This document shows positions 1 through 12,300 of a stretch of DNA of 64,000 nucleotides, piece after piece. The translations under genes were made by a program, and so were the position numbers. Under the pieces are notes generated by a model. The model made no database searches. It had not been told where the DNA came from and was given only the letters and a program-made list of their open reading frames with translations. This DNA is from Lottia gigantea (taxonomy: Eukaryota; Mollusca; Gastropoda; Lottiidae). Location of the stretch: positions 1,782,751 through 1,846,750 of the forward strand of contig NW_008709190.1 of assembly GCF_000327385.1 (NCBI RefSeq), given 5' to 3'. Positions within the stretch are counted from its first letter, which is position 1. Each line of letters opens with the position of its first letter.

Positions 1-41
1 GTTTACATTGAACCCACCAGTTTGACATTTGTAAGCCTACT

Positions 42-227
42 TAAATGAAATGAAATGAATGGAGTTTTACGTCCTACTTTTCTGCTCCATGTGGGCTAAT
101 GAAGACGGACAATGCCATGCAGGGTGCAATGAGGGAAATTTTGCCAGGACAGCGGCATAAGCCTGCTCTTTTTCGATTTCCAATTGTCGAGGGATCTTTA
201 ACGTGCAAAGCTTGTAGCACTCGGGGA
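42..227 (-). mobile_element. SINE, 3' half, minus orientation
   Basis: Read on the minus strand, this segment runs from GTGCTACAAGC through GCACGTTAAAGATCCCTC and CCGCTGTCCTGGCAAAATTT to the tail AAAGTAGGACGTAAAACTCC and repeated ATTTC. It matches the second half of the full copy at 14056-14405. The tRNA-like head is absent. It lies just upstream of the metallothionein exon, inside what must be that gene's first intron. Confidence 0.8.
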
Positions 228-288
228 AAATGATGTTGTTTTGTGGTAAAACAAACAATACTGATGTTCTTAAATTGTTATTTTGTAG

Positions 289-1300
289 GTTGTATTGCCG
301 AATATGAATGTTGTAAAACTAAGTTGTGTTGTGATACTGGACCAGCTGATTGCTGTAAACCTGGTAATAAACCAGATTGCTGTGCACCAGGCAAACTCCA
401 ATGCAAATGTCCAGGTAAATATCTTAACGGAACTGGTTCTTCATCTTCACTTTGGAACTAGTACTACCTTTACCTTTGTGAAGATGCTTGTTCTTGAAAC
501 CACTTCTATTGACGCCTCCACGCTTCAAAAATTCCATCTAGATGTGGACAAATGGGCACGCAAATGAACAGTATCATTGGTGAAGACCGGAAACATTTCA
601 TTTTATTTTTGGCGCCAATTTCTTAGGTGAGGCTAACAGACGTAAAGTTCTTTATGATGGGCATAAAACATGGAACATATTTCCTAAATTTTTCCTACTT
701 AACATGATTTCTGATAGCCATTTGAATAGTGGTTAGGAACCGGAAGGGATTAAGGTCATCAAAAGTTCATCCTGACCCACGGCCGTGACCTTTTATTATC
801 TTTGTTATTCATATATCATAAGTCTTGTTTATATCTATCTTATCAGTAATATAAGTTTGGACAGGTATAGAATATTACCTGTTGAGCTTAACTTTTGGAT
901 ACTCCCCCCCTTTTTTCCAGTTTGTTGCGTCATTTAGACATTTTTAGAAGTGAGCAAAATCGATTAAGGCTTTTTGGATAGTTTCGAATCTCCAGTGTTA
1001 TACATGAGTATCATATTCTTAGACATCGAAGCCTTAGGAGATCCCAATCCGTAATGCCACCATTTAGATATGCAAGCTTTATATAGCCCAGATTTTTAAT
1101 TCTAAGGAATCACTGTTATTAATATCAGCAAATTTTAATTAAGTTTGATTTGATCATACATTAACAACGTTTAAATTATTAATATAGTAAGTATTATAAA
1201 TGCTTCTATTATGTATATTTCAGGAACGTGTGCATGCGGTGTTGGTTGTACAGGAGTAGACAATTGTAAATGTGGATCGGGTTGTTCGTGTTTCAATTAA
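289..1300 (+). CDS. Metallothionein, last two exons (5' partial)
   Basis: Two exons are visible, 289-414 and 1224-1300. The first follows a TTTTGTAG acceptor and ends at CCAG|GTAAAT. The second follows TATTTCAG and ends in TAA. Both splice at phase 1, so the last codon of the first exon becomes Gly. The 67 residues encoded contain 18 Cys and no aromatic residues except one Tyr and a penultimate Phe. The C-terminal part, CKCPGTCACGVGCTG then VDNCKCGSGCSCFN, has the CxC spacing of the molluscan metallothionein beta-type domain (compare mussel CKCSGSCACEGGCTG). The preceding part is unusual in carrying four CC doublets separated by Pro/Gly-rich linkers. Metallothioneins are cytosolic thiolate proteins that bind Cd, Zn or Cu. 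The initiating exon is not in the window, so neither start nor promoter can be given. Identity is confident; metal preference is unknown. Confidence 0.88.
415..1223 (+). other. Metallothionein intron
   Basis: Phase-1 intron with GT-AG borders between the two visible metallothionein exons. It is AT-rich with a C7/T6 tract near 905-916. I see no repeat or further exon in it. Confidence 0.8.
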
Positions 1301-1469
1301 CTTTGTGAAACGATGACTCTTTGTTGACTCACATACCATTTATTCATCATGCACACAATCTTGTTGTAAACCTGTACTCAGTAATAAGGTTAATCATTGA
1401 AACGATTTTTCATTCTTGTCGAACACCGTGATTTTTTGTAAATATTTATCTCAATTATCTTATTTATTT

Positions 1470-1475
1470 AATAAA
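1470..1475 (+). terminator. Poly(A) signal of the metallothionein gene
   Basis: AATAAA lies about 170 bases after the stop codon, giving a short 3' UTR. It sits directly beside the A-rich border of a SINE that starts at 1481 in the opposite orientation. Confidence 0.6.
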
Positions 1476-1480
1476 AAAGT

Positions 1481-1789
1481 GAAATGAATTGAATAGAGTT
1501 TTTTCTGCACCAGATCGTTTAATAAAGACAGACAATGCTATATAGTGTGCAATGAGGAAAATTTGCCAGGACAGCGGCATTGACCTACGTGCAAAACCAT
1601 TGACACACTCGTCGGTTTATTGCCCATTGCGAACAAAGACGATTTTTGCATGTTAGCCCCTCCAACCTACATTAATTACAAAGGGAAGCTGAGTTAAAAA
1701 ATCCAAAGGTATTATCTTGACCTGTGCTGAGTATGAACCCACGAACCTTTCGGACAGTAAGCCAGACACACTGAGCCACCACAGCTCCC
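1481..1789 (-). mobile_element. Near-full-length SINE, minus orientation
   Basis: The minus strand begins with a tRNA-like head, GGGAGCTGTGGTGGCTCAGT, containing an A-box-like TGGCTCAGTG, then GGTTCGTGGGTTC in B-box position. It continues through the central domain (GGGCAATAAACCG), then GCCGCTGTCCTGGCAAA, and ends in a GAAATG-rich tail. It is more diverged than the copy at 14 kb. A-rich stretches (AAAAAAG) flank both ends and could be a short target duplication, but low complexity makes this weak. It occupies most of the gap between the 3' ends of the metallothionein and lipase genes. Confidence 0.75.
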
Positions 1790-2175
1790 AAAAAAAGATT
1801 GTGTTGTTTATCATGGCGGTTGAATTATCCAAAATTTACTTTGTAATTGTAGTTATTAGCCTTGTACATAATAGTATGGTATTTGTTGACGATTAGTCAT
1901 CTCATTAGAATTGTATAAACAAAATAAACAAACGATTGAATTCAGTCCAAATTCCATATTCTAAATTGTATATTTGCCAAAGTAACATCACCTAGTAAAC
2001 TGTCCAGAACCCAAATAAAAACGCAAAAGCGGAATTTAACATTGTGAAATACCATACCGAAGACAATTTTTTTTTGCAGAACCGACCCCAAATCCATAGC
2101 GAGCTAGCGTCTAGCTCATCGAGAGACATCGTTTAGTTTCTACTGTAACCCTTACAAATCAACCCTCCAAAAATC

Positions 2176-2181
2176 TTTAAT
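2176..2181 (-). terminator. Possible poly(A) signal of the lipase gene
   Basis: ATTAAA on the minus strand, 17 bases after the stop codon. It is the only close candidate I see; the resulting 3' UTR would be very short, so confidence is low. Confidence 0.25.
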
Positions 2182-2197
2182 GTCAATGCCAATTAGG

Positions 2198-5100
2198 TTA
2201 CTTACGTTTCATACAAAACGGAGACTGTGAATTAGTCTTGAGGTAATATTTGCCTTTACGATGGCTGTCAATTGAACGGTATCCCAAAACTGGACAGGGA
2301 CCATCTCCACAGCTGGTACACGATCCTTTCAAATAATCTTTGAAGGTGGAACATGGGTAAGCCTGGAATTGACAGGTTTGGTTCTGTTGCAGAGTTTCTA
2401 AGAAGTATGAGATTGCTCTGTGATGACTGCATGAAACGTCTGAGGACAGTTCTTAAAAATCAAAAATGGATTTCTAGGGTGGATATAGATAATAATTAGT
2501 TTTCTAGAGACCTCTTTCTTGATTTAACTTGTAAAAAACAAGAGGTGCAAGACGATAAAAAATGATATGAAGTGTGAAGTACTGCAAATAGAATGGGATG
2601 ATATCACTTCAGTTTTTCATGGTTGTTATCGGCTTTCCATGGTAACAGCGACTGTGTGATCACCTTCTCAGAAATAGAAAAAACCAATAACGGGAGACAA
2701 CTACTATATATATTACTAATTTGGTTAATACTTGAAAAAATAACGGCCTAGAATACCAAATGATATTGACTCTATTGGTAAACTTTACAAGGATCATTTG
2801 CATCCCTGGCTTCTTCGATAATTTTAAGCAATCAAACCCGAATAAAGTTGCAATATTGAAAATTGCTAGGCTATTTTATGAACTCATTTCATGCCACAGA
2901 CATGTGCCTAGGATGCGAGCTTGTTTTGGACACGGGATTTACAAACATGGGCTAGATTAACAACGTAGAGAAAATCTTCCTTAGTGCGTAGACTCTAATA
3001 GCTTAGTCGTTCATAATCTTTGAATGTTCCAGATTTTTCTATGTTACCTTTGAATTTGAGAGTAAATACTGCATGAAGTCCACCAGATACTGGTTTAGGA
3101 CAACCAGGCTGGTCAGAGGCGCCATTAGGATAGAAATCAATGTCACCCCAAGCATGAGGTGTTCCTAAACCTGTAATTAAGATGTGATTCATTTTTATCA
3201 CTGACAAATGATACAAGCACGCTTCACAAGTATGTTATCAAGTCTTCTGGATAGCAAAGAAGGGGTAGACCAATAATGGCGTCGGAGGAAGTCGATATGG
3301 TCCTGTAAGTTACATTTGCATTTACGTATAATGCATCAGCTAAGAAAAGAAACTCTGTTCCATCTGTATGTTATTTTTAAATCTAAATGTAATCTTCATA
3401 ACAAATGTTGATAAACTAGTTGGTAGATGATAACAACCAAGCTCAAGTTGATATCTTGATAAATTATGTAGCACGCAAATATTTCAGATAAATCCATTAC
3501 GGTTTGCACCTTCAAGCATTACCACCTTTCAGTTTCTATCGGTTGGACTGAATCAGACGGAAAACCATCTATGTCTACGACACTGTGTACTGAATAATTT
3601 CTGTTTGCCCAATCAATTCTAGTCTCTTACCTAAATCATAAATTGGTAACCCGTCTGAATGTATACAGTCGACAAATATAGCATCACTAGGATCTAACCT
3701 TACATCAACATCAGTATCTTCAAATAATGGTCCAGCAGGATCTAGACCTGAAACAACAAATCACACCACTTTAATTCGAAATCGCCTCTTAATTTTAATT
3801 TGTGATTCATTCTACTTTTTGGAACCGTAATTCCGACTGAAATAGTCTAATAAGAGTACCTTGCCAAGATGGCATCGTCGTCATACCCACACCCGACCAT
3901 CAATACATAGGTGAGACTTTCACATTATATAATTTAAACGACCTTTTCATTCCAGAGAGGTTGCCCATATTCATTTAATATTTACAAGCTTCGTGTATGT
4001 GTTCATATTTACAAAACAAACCATATGTAGAAAAGAATTGATTGGCCCCTTTGAAAATTATGTTACATCATGGACATGTACTATCTCGGTCCTTAATACG
4101 AAGATTATCCACCAAAGTGAAACAGTAGAGTCTAGTTTCGGATGTGTAAAGAAAGGATGACAAGGAACTAGCACGTTTTTTTTACTTTTCCTAATCCGAA
4201 ATCTTAAGTTTATGTGCTGAACGATGTCAAAGACACATTTACCTGTTATTCTTCCTAAGTTATCTGTTCTTTTACCAATATATCCGGCTACATGTGATCC
4301 TAAACTATGTCCGATGACATGGAATTGATGAGGATCGGCCTGGAAATTGTCTTGAACTGTTTGTATGAATTTAGCTACAACGGCACCAACAACTCTTGTG
4401 TTTGCTACTGCTTCGGGATAAAATTTGTGAGCACCAGCATGCCAGTCAATTACAATGACGTTCAAATTTTCCTGAAAACAGATACCATCACATTATTTAT
4501 TTAGTAAACAGTCTTTAATTTCTGTGCTAATTTGATGGTATTTCGACAGATAAAATACAAGAGGTTTTTGTTTTGGTTTTGGAAGATGCTACTGTGGTCT
4601 CAAAATATATTTGAATCCAGCAGGTTTATAATTCGAATTTGCCCGATTTCGAAATTTCGATGTGTGTACTTACCATAGCTAAAAATCGTTGTCTCATTTC
4701 AACTAACCATGGCTCATTACCGTCACTAATAAAACCGTGGATTAGAATTTTGGTGTCAAGTTTTGGGTCAAAATTTGAATTTTCAATGGCGTTTACATCA
4801 TTATATGGTAGGACTTGAGCTTTGGAAGGATTCTTTCTGGTGAATAAGTTCAATGTAGCTTGAATCTCCTCTGGTGAGTCGGGTGATTCACCAAGTGAAT
4901 TAGTATATGGATGTCCATTATCAAAACATCCGATGTCATCATAGCATTTATTATGGTGGAGTAAAAATCCTAAAAAATGGTCAAAAAGCTACTTTTGATA
5001 AATTATGAATTCTTATTTCTATCTGTTTTTGGGTTAATCCAGCGACCTCACTACTTTATGCTTTAGGGTTCAATAAGTCCACAAATTTGTTGATTGGTTC

Positions 5101-5586
5101 GTATCGCTATTCAAACAGTTTACCTGCTCTCCCGCGAGACTTGACACCTTGGTCACATAGGTATGTGTACCATTTGGACATCATTAAAGCTTGTTTGATG
5201 CCCAAAGTGTCGGCTCAGTTCTGGTTAACTTCAGCTATATAGAAAAAGAAGTAATAATGGAAGCCCTAGATTAGTTTGGGTAGTGATAGATCTCTGCCAC
5301 ATGTGTTGCTTTATTTGCTTTGATAGTGTTCTTAATGTTCCATTGTCTCATTACATTTTTTTACTTGCATATTGTTCATTGGTTTTGTAAATACCTCATC
5401 TTCTACCTTCTATGTGCAATAATTCAAACCGTTGGTAATCTTCTGACCTACCTCATTTGAATCTTGTTCTGAAGGATCTACTTTTGAGAAGCTATCTTAA
5501 ACTAAACTGAATCTGTATTGTAAAGTCTTACCTTCACTTGAGTAAATAAGGAATACCGAAACCAGAGAGAATCCCAGAAACGCCAT
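2198..5586 (-). CDS. Secreted pancreatic-type lipase, complete
   Basis: Six exons: 5532-5586, 4674-4969, 4243-4471, 3631-3747, 3048-3170 and 2198-2439. Together they make 354 codons including stop, with matching phases at every join. Residues 1-18 form a signal peptide ([15 protein letters not shown]). The oxyanion strand is ILIHGF (about 93-98). The nucleophile is Ser173 in GHSLGSH, the acid Asp196 in GLDPAGPLF, and the base His279 in [27 protein letters not shown] is a family signature. Cys256-Cys277 bracket a 20-residue lid, a little shorter than in human pancreatic lipase. There is no C-terminal PLAT domain. Likely role: extracellular hydrolysis of acylglycerols or phospholipids, digestive or yolk-related. 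Substrate cannot be told from sequence. The final codons (CGT AAG TAA) also resemble a donor site, so an extra 3' exon is possible but not needed. Confidence 0.92.
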
Positions 5587-5680
5587 GTTGTGAAGAGGTG
5601 TTCCTTATCAACTGAAGGATTAAGACCATTTTCGTCATATTTATTTCTGCAAACATGTTTAATTTTCTCAAGCCTTATCT

Positions 5681-5697
5681 TTTATATTTATATAATT
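5681..5697 (-). promoter_or_regulatory. Candidate TATA box of the lipase gene
   Basis: The minus strand reads ATTATATAAATATAAAAG about 100 bases upstream of the lipase ATG. That would place a transcription start near 5655 and give a 5' UTR of about 70 bases. The region is AT-rich, so a chance match is possible. Confidence 0.35.
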
Positions 5698-5699
5698 CG

Positions 5700-7869
5700 C
5701 TTTATCATTCAATACTTTTATAACCATTCCTATATTTAAACTGTAGAGGTTACGAAAGATTGAATTTAAAACGATAAGTTATCATAGTAGTGCAACCGAA
5801 CCTTAGTCAGAATATTTGTGGTCTACGTGAAATCAGTGTGCTTCGTGCGTGATCCTGACGTTTGGAGTTTATTTGGTACTGTTCCTTTTGGTCAGAATAT
5901 TTGTGGTCTATGGGCAATCGACGTGATCCTTACCTTTAGCGTTGACTGTGTGTTTTTTTTCGTTCGGAAATCTCCTCATTTGGTACAGTTGCTGGTTCGA
6001 GAGTAGTTGACTCTTTAAGGGGAATTGTGCACACTTTTCATTTTTAAAAACGTTGTAAATTAGACGTGAAGATATGGTATTTACTTCTTTGTATCTCTTA
6101 TTGATTAACTTGAATTTATTTAAAAAAGGGTGATATAATAAAAGGCAACTTAAACTAATTTTGTCTCTGTAGGTGGCTAAATATTTTCAGTGGAAATCTT
6201 CACAATAAGCAGGAGACATATTTCTCGTGCGATTTTCGTGTAATTCTAGTACTTCTGAAGGCTATTACATATTCAAGGCCTAAAGGCACTCCCAAAATGG
6301 CCTTTAAGAGCGTGTTAGTTATAAAAAAAAATCTCATTGACATTTGACTATATTTCTTTATCAAAATATTATTATACAAGATTCATAAACATAATAAAGC
6401 AAAATTTCTTTCTAGGTGGCTTACGATAAATTCAGCATGCACTTTTTTTTTTATCAATAATGTTGTTGGCAGTTTGAAAATATCAGATACATGCTGTTGT
6501 GGTTTCTGAATTCAAAATTATCGATCTCGTGCCGCGCTTGGAGCTGTATGCAATTCTAGTCTGATCTTGCCTCCATATTTTGAGGAGTTTGGAGATAATG
6601 AAGAATAAATATCACCTATATTTTATAAGTTGTAACGCTCGTCAAAAGTGTTACGGTTTGATAGCATGCTAATTTATCGCAAAACCGAACCCAGTGAACT
6701 ATAAAATATCTAAATAATCGATAATAATATATTACTGGACTTACTATAATAATTTACAGATTACATAAAATATAATTCTTTCTTTTAAAAATATTTCTAT
6801 CTGGATAATTTTCGATGTTCAATGTATAAATTTCATTATATATAATGGATTTTGGCACATACTGGCTCTGAATCCCCAAAAATACGGTTTCCGAAAAATG
6901 CAATTTATTTAAAAAGCGGTGAAAGTATTGTATGTGCTATATATTTACATAACTAAATTTTCTTTAAAAGTATTTCGATTTATCAAGGTTGACGAGTCAG
7001 TTAGTATCTAACCCTTGATACCGAAGGCCCACATTCTCGACTTGATCTCTCTGAAACTGTAAGCAAGCTTTCAATCAATCGAACTAAAGCCAAATTCCTA
7101 AATCTTATATGGATCTTGCCATGTATTCTCAAACAAGTATTCCGAACGCTTCCTCTTTCCTCATTCCAAATGATTCTGAGATCTGTCATAAAATATAAAC
7201 ATTTCACTTTACGAAATAAATGCATTGGACATTATGAGAGAAATCAGTGAACACATAAATCAATGACGTCATATCCCGTCTCGTTGAACATCTCAATCGA
7301 CCGATACTTTCCATTGGACAAAATAAAAAAAAATATATAAACATTAGCAAACCTCAAAATGGCAGTTTTTTGAGGTCAGTAAAATTGAATCTGAAATTGG
7401 CATCACAAAAAAAGTCTAAAATAATTATGCCGATATCCCTGTGTACGTATTCGTTAAAGGCACTATGACACTTCCGGTTTCGACACTTTTGGTTTCTTTT
7501 CCACCATAGGCTACACGTGCACAACAATTTCAATCAATGCTTCGGTGTCGATTTTCATAAACGATATTGATATTTCCAAAGGTTCGTTTCTGGCGATGCA
7601 TAGACCAATCTCAACGAGTATTTGACATTATGTTCAACGAAATAAACCCATGAAGAGCCTTAAATACTACCCCAAACCTAAGTTGCCTGTAGACTTTTAA
7701 ATGTATGTTAATGGGGTGAAATCGAGTTTGAAGCATGCAGGAAACGGATAAGGGTGACTTCATCTTCATTCTGCCCACTGCTCATTGTACACGAGTGTTA
7801 CTAATATGATCTGAAAATGTTTTCCTCTCCGTACAATGGCCAGTAAGTGTCTGAGATGATTCTATGTCA
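5700..7869. other. Intergenic region, lipase to collagen
   Basis: AT-rich DNA between the lipase promoter and the collagen 3' end. I see no exon. The only internal structure is a 20-base phrase, GTCAGAATATTTGTGGTCTA, occurring near 5807 and again near 5891, a small local duplication. Short open frames here (for example 5818-6006 and 7001-7225) lack splice context and family resemblance. Confidence 0.6.
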
Positions 7870-7875
7870 TTTAAT
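7870..7875 (-). terminator. Possible poly(A) signal of the collagen gene
   Basis: ATTAAA on the minus strand about 215 bases past the collagen stop codon. No canonical AATAAA occurs nearby on that strand. Confidence 0.35.
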
Positions 7876-8088
7876 CTAAGCTAAAAAAATAAGTAACATA
7901 AATGTAAACAAATGACTGAAAATCGTACAGGTGGATGAATAGGACTACAAAAAAGGAAAACTAAAAGTAGAGGTCTAAGATGAATGTAAACAGAACTAAT
8001 CAAATGGGACAAAATGGAAAATCTATTGTTGCTACAGGTCAACTTTGAAACAATATTTAAATATTTGACTAACAGGTTTGTGATGTTT

Positions 8089-9360
8089 TTAAGGCCCCTT
8101 GTTGTTATTTCGTGACATACGAAGATAGTTCGTTCCTGCACTAGCGTAATTACAATATTCACAATATCCTGGGGGTCCAGGTTGACCTCTTTGACCCCTA
8201 TGTCCGGTGTTTCCGTTTTGTCCGGGTGGTCCTCGTTCACCCGGTCTACCCATGATGCCCTCTCCGGGCGGTCCAGTTGGACCTGAAATACATAATGGTA
8301 AAGTCTCAATTTCTTTTAATTAACATCATCATTGATCAGTGTTTCATTTGTCTTTTTCAACAATTTCTTTCTTATTATTTAAATGTTGGACAATCGATAC
8401 ATACGCAGATTCCATGCTTTCAATCACTTGTGGTAATGTCTTCTATCTTTTCAAAATTAGAAATAACCATGTTACTTTACCTGAAGCACCTGGTGGTCCT
8501 GGTTTACCATCCATACCATACCCTGTAGGTCCTCTATCACCTTTAGATCCTCTTATACCTTTAATAGACAAAAATTGATAAATCAGCAAATATGAAAAAA
8601 AAAAATATATATGGAATGAATGTAATTTGGGTTTACTTCAGGAATTCATGTTTATTTGGTTCAAAAGAAATTGCTTTGACATTCCTGTGGATATTAATAG
8701 TTCTCCAAATCTAGTATGACATTGATTGTGTTCGTTTTCCGTTGACACATATAATCCTACGATATTTCAGACTAAATCATTTTGCAAATTAAGTGACCCA
8801 CCTTGTGATCCGGGTGGTCCTTGTGGACCTGGTAAGCCTGGTAATCCCATGAAACCTCTTTCACCTGGTGGCCCAACTGGTCCTCTTTCACCTTAAATAA
8901 ATTTTTTAGAATAACATCTTAACCGCATTCTTGACCTATAAAGCTACTACATTTCCAGCTTGATATTTAATATTAGCATCACCAAGGTAATATATCTCAG
9001 AACAAGTTAGTTTCACCCATCCGATCCGATCCTAAGGTATTAGGACGTCGTGACTGATGTTTAGAAGCCTAGAACCGAAGATGTCTGTTCAAACTCTACC
9101 TTCCACGAAAACAACAAGCGAGCGAAGCATAAAGAGTTTCCGAAGCCGGCGATCTGCGTACAAAATGTAATCGTGCAGGTGTACTTGTTGACCAGTCAAA
9201 GCTTAAAGAAAATTCAGGCTTTTCTTTATTGTCTTAATTGATAAGAAAAAATGGAAACCTTCGAGTCCTTGATCTCCGGGAGCTCCTGGTCTGCCAGGTT
9301 TACCAACACCTTGTGGTCCTGGTGGACCTCTTAAATCAGCAACCAAATCTTCAATTTGAT
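8089..9360 (-). CDS. Collagen: COL1 triple helix and NC1 tail
   Basis: Exons 9259-9360, 8802-8891, 8481-8558 and 8089-8282. All join inside a Gly codon (G|GX), unlike the phase-0 exons upstream. COL1 spans residues 884-1001, close to the 115 typical of FACITs, and has short imperfections [18 protein letters not shown] and GEGIMG. FACIT COL1 domains characteristically carry such breaks. NC1 is 25 residues, [18 protein letters not shown] then RNNNKGP and TAA. Its two Cys sit just after the helix as in vertebrate type IX (CEPASC). The stop codon is at 8089-8091. Confidence 0.9.
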
Positions 9361-12300
9361 CTGAAAATAAGAATTAAGAGGAGTGTTATTCGATTGAAAA
9401 GTTAAATCCGGATTTCATATCATACCGTCCGATAACGTACTTGTACATGGCACCACGACTAATACTAATGTTGTGTTACTTCCCTTTACTAACTAGACTA
9501 TGCCAAGATACAGTAGCAGGCTCAAATAGGTCAGTTGTTTGTTTTAATATATTTCTTTTTTATGATCAGATAATGGACTACCTGAGTTTGATGTCCTACT
9601 TTTAGATTTCGGGGAAGGAGTATAAACAACGAGAAGTGTAATTGAGGAATTGTGAATGGGAATTGTGAAGGGCCGCGGTTTTTAGTTTCTTTTTTAGTCT
9701 CAACAACTAAACTATATTTTCATGTAGGGCTTCTTTTTACCATCACAAGGTAAAAATCAGGTACTTTTTCTGGATCACTATGTTAGTGGTAGAAGTCTTT
9801 GATTAAACCACTGGTGGTACGGATGTATGCCAATTTGCTCCCGTCTTGACTTATTGTCAACGAAAAAAAAATAACTTTTACCTCTTAAAATCTGATAACA
9901 CAATTCTCTTATTTCACTCTCAGAAACACTTCGGCCCTAAAATAGTTCAAATGTGGTTCAACAACTGTTGCACTGTGTGAAGAACAGCACAAGCAACAAT
10001 TGTGTCATTTCTTTCAGATCTTTCTAAACTAATAGTTCAGTCTGATAGGAGTAACGTGTACAAGGATTAGGTATGATTTATATTAGATGACATTTGTTGC
10101 TGCTAAAACAACAAGAAATTGCCCATCTTTGACAATTTGTTGAAATGAAGTGCGCCCGAATTTACAGGGTATATTTTAGAAATTGTATATGCTTGTGGTA
10201 ATGAAGAATTGAAAATAAAACTCATGGTGAGAGAAAATGAAAATTGAACTGTTAAAATTTGAAAAAATTATTATCAAATAAGTTCCTGAAACATGGATAT
10301 TCCTACTTGTACTGATATTAATCATGAATCTAAAAGCCGATTCCACCATATTAACCAAACTTCTGGTTACTATGCCTATGCATCAAAGGCCAATGATATA
10401 ATGCTTACCGGTAATCCAGGCATACCCGGCATTCCTGGTTGTCCTCTTAATCCTCTTGGCCCAGTTAATCCTGGCGGCCCTGGTAACCCTGGTACTCCTG
10501 GTACACCTTGTCCTCCAGCAGGTCCTCTTTCACCCGGAGCACCTCGCTCCCCAGGCTAAAATACAAATGGGAAAATTAGTATATTAATACTTTAACAGGT
10601 CATAGTGTCTTGATTCATTTTGATATTCGCCAGATATCAAGCACAATATGTTATCTTTGACATTATTTTTCATACAGGCTTGGTTGTGACACAATTCAAA
10701 AGAGTCCATTGTAACTTATGACTAAACACGAGCTGAACTGGTCATCCTCTGTTCATAATACAATAGGTATTATACTTACCATACCCGGTGCACCAGAAGG
10801 TCCGTGTGGTCCCTGAAAACAAACGTGAAAACATCAATGTGTGATTTCTATCGTATAATTCCGTGCCGTATGATTGTAACCTTTTAGAACAGCGACTTTA
10901 GAACAGCGACTTTGCGATTGTTTCAGTAAACTTTTCCTTTCTGATAGCATTTACAATTACATATTCAGATTTTTTATTTAAAAAGTGAACTTACGGCTGG
11001 TCCAAGTGGTCCACGCTGTCCATTGCCCGTCGGATAAACAGTACCCTGGAAAAATGAAATGTAATGAATAGTCTTTAGAAATTATTGCCAGGACAGCGAG
11101 AACAATTCGTTAAAGCTTTTCATGTATCCAACTTACTCATATATATATTTACGTGCACAGCTTTTGACCAAGGAATCTTGGTTATCGATCCTAATTTACT
11201 ATCCAAATGTGATACATTAGATCGTCCTTGACATCCATGTACGATAGTACCATCAAAATTATACATGGATCATTCCGAACATACAGGTTACCGATCCAAA
11301 AGTACTAACTCATATATGGTCATCCTAGACTTTCAGGTTACGTACATGGACCAGGTTACCAATCCCAAGGTACTATTTCAGTCATACATTGATCATGCCC
11401 GAATCCCGGTCATCCATGTTACCGATATAGTTGAAGCCAAGAATACTTTGTGCACTGAGTAACCATTGCACAATTTTTCACAGATACCGTAACGTGATAC
11501 CTAGTGTTGCGGTTGAAGGTGATTATTAAGGGAGTGACGGTTAGACCTTGACCTATTTGTTACAGTGTAGTAACACATACATAATAATGAAATTTGCACC
11601 CTTTCTTAAATGTTATATCTATTAGTATTCAGCGCGGAACAAAAATTCCTGAAAAGCAGTTTCAATGATTTCAAAAGACTTTCAGGGTCAGAATTTGATA
11701 AAATCATACTGTTTTGTAAAAGATAATACAAACCGTAATTCCTTTTTCTCCCGGTGGGCCAGGTGGTCCCTGAAATGTACGAAAAAATTAGTGATAAAGG
11801 CAGTACAATAGTGCACCATGAGAAAATACAGAACAATATAGAAAAAGACCTTTTTTCATACTCAAAGTTTATCCGGTCAACTAGTGACGCAAAACATCCT
11901 TCTGAAGACATGTTCGAAACCTCCCTATCGAGAAATAACACGAAATACTAGCAACGATAATCTACTATAATGGTTGCCGACCAGGACCAAATGAAGGCAA
12001 CTGGTTTAGACGGCGCTTTGGACGAATCCAGCGACTGATAAGATTAATCACAATTGTCAGTTTGTCAGGCTTTGCTTTGTTAAAACTATTTGTAAATAGT
12101 TCGAATTGATTGCATGTAGAAATCCTAGGTCCGTTAATGTTTTTATGAATAAGGTCGTTAGGCTTTTGCTGCAGAATGTTATACGTGTACTACATTTCTG
12201 ACAGTCCTTTTAAGGTTTTTAGAGTTAAAAATTGTCTATTTACTGTTATAATTTCGTCATAAATGATACGTTTACACTCACAGAAAAGAATTTCGATAAT

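Noticed and set aside
7881-8309. Minus-strand 142-codon open frame
   Set aside because: It overlaps the last collagen exon in a different frame. The Gly-X-Y frame, splice phase and FACIT-like tail fix the correct reading.
10293-10559. Plus-strand Gly/Pro-rich open frame
   Set aside because: It is the antisense of collagen exon 10409-10555; the minus strand has perfect Gly-X-Y with splice sites.
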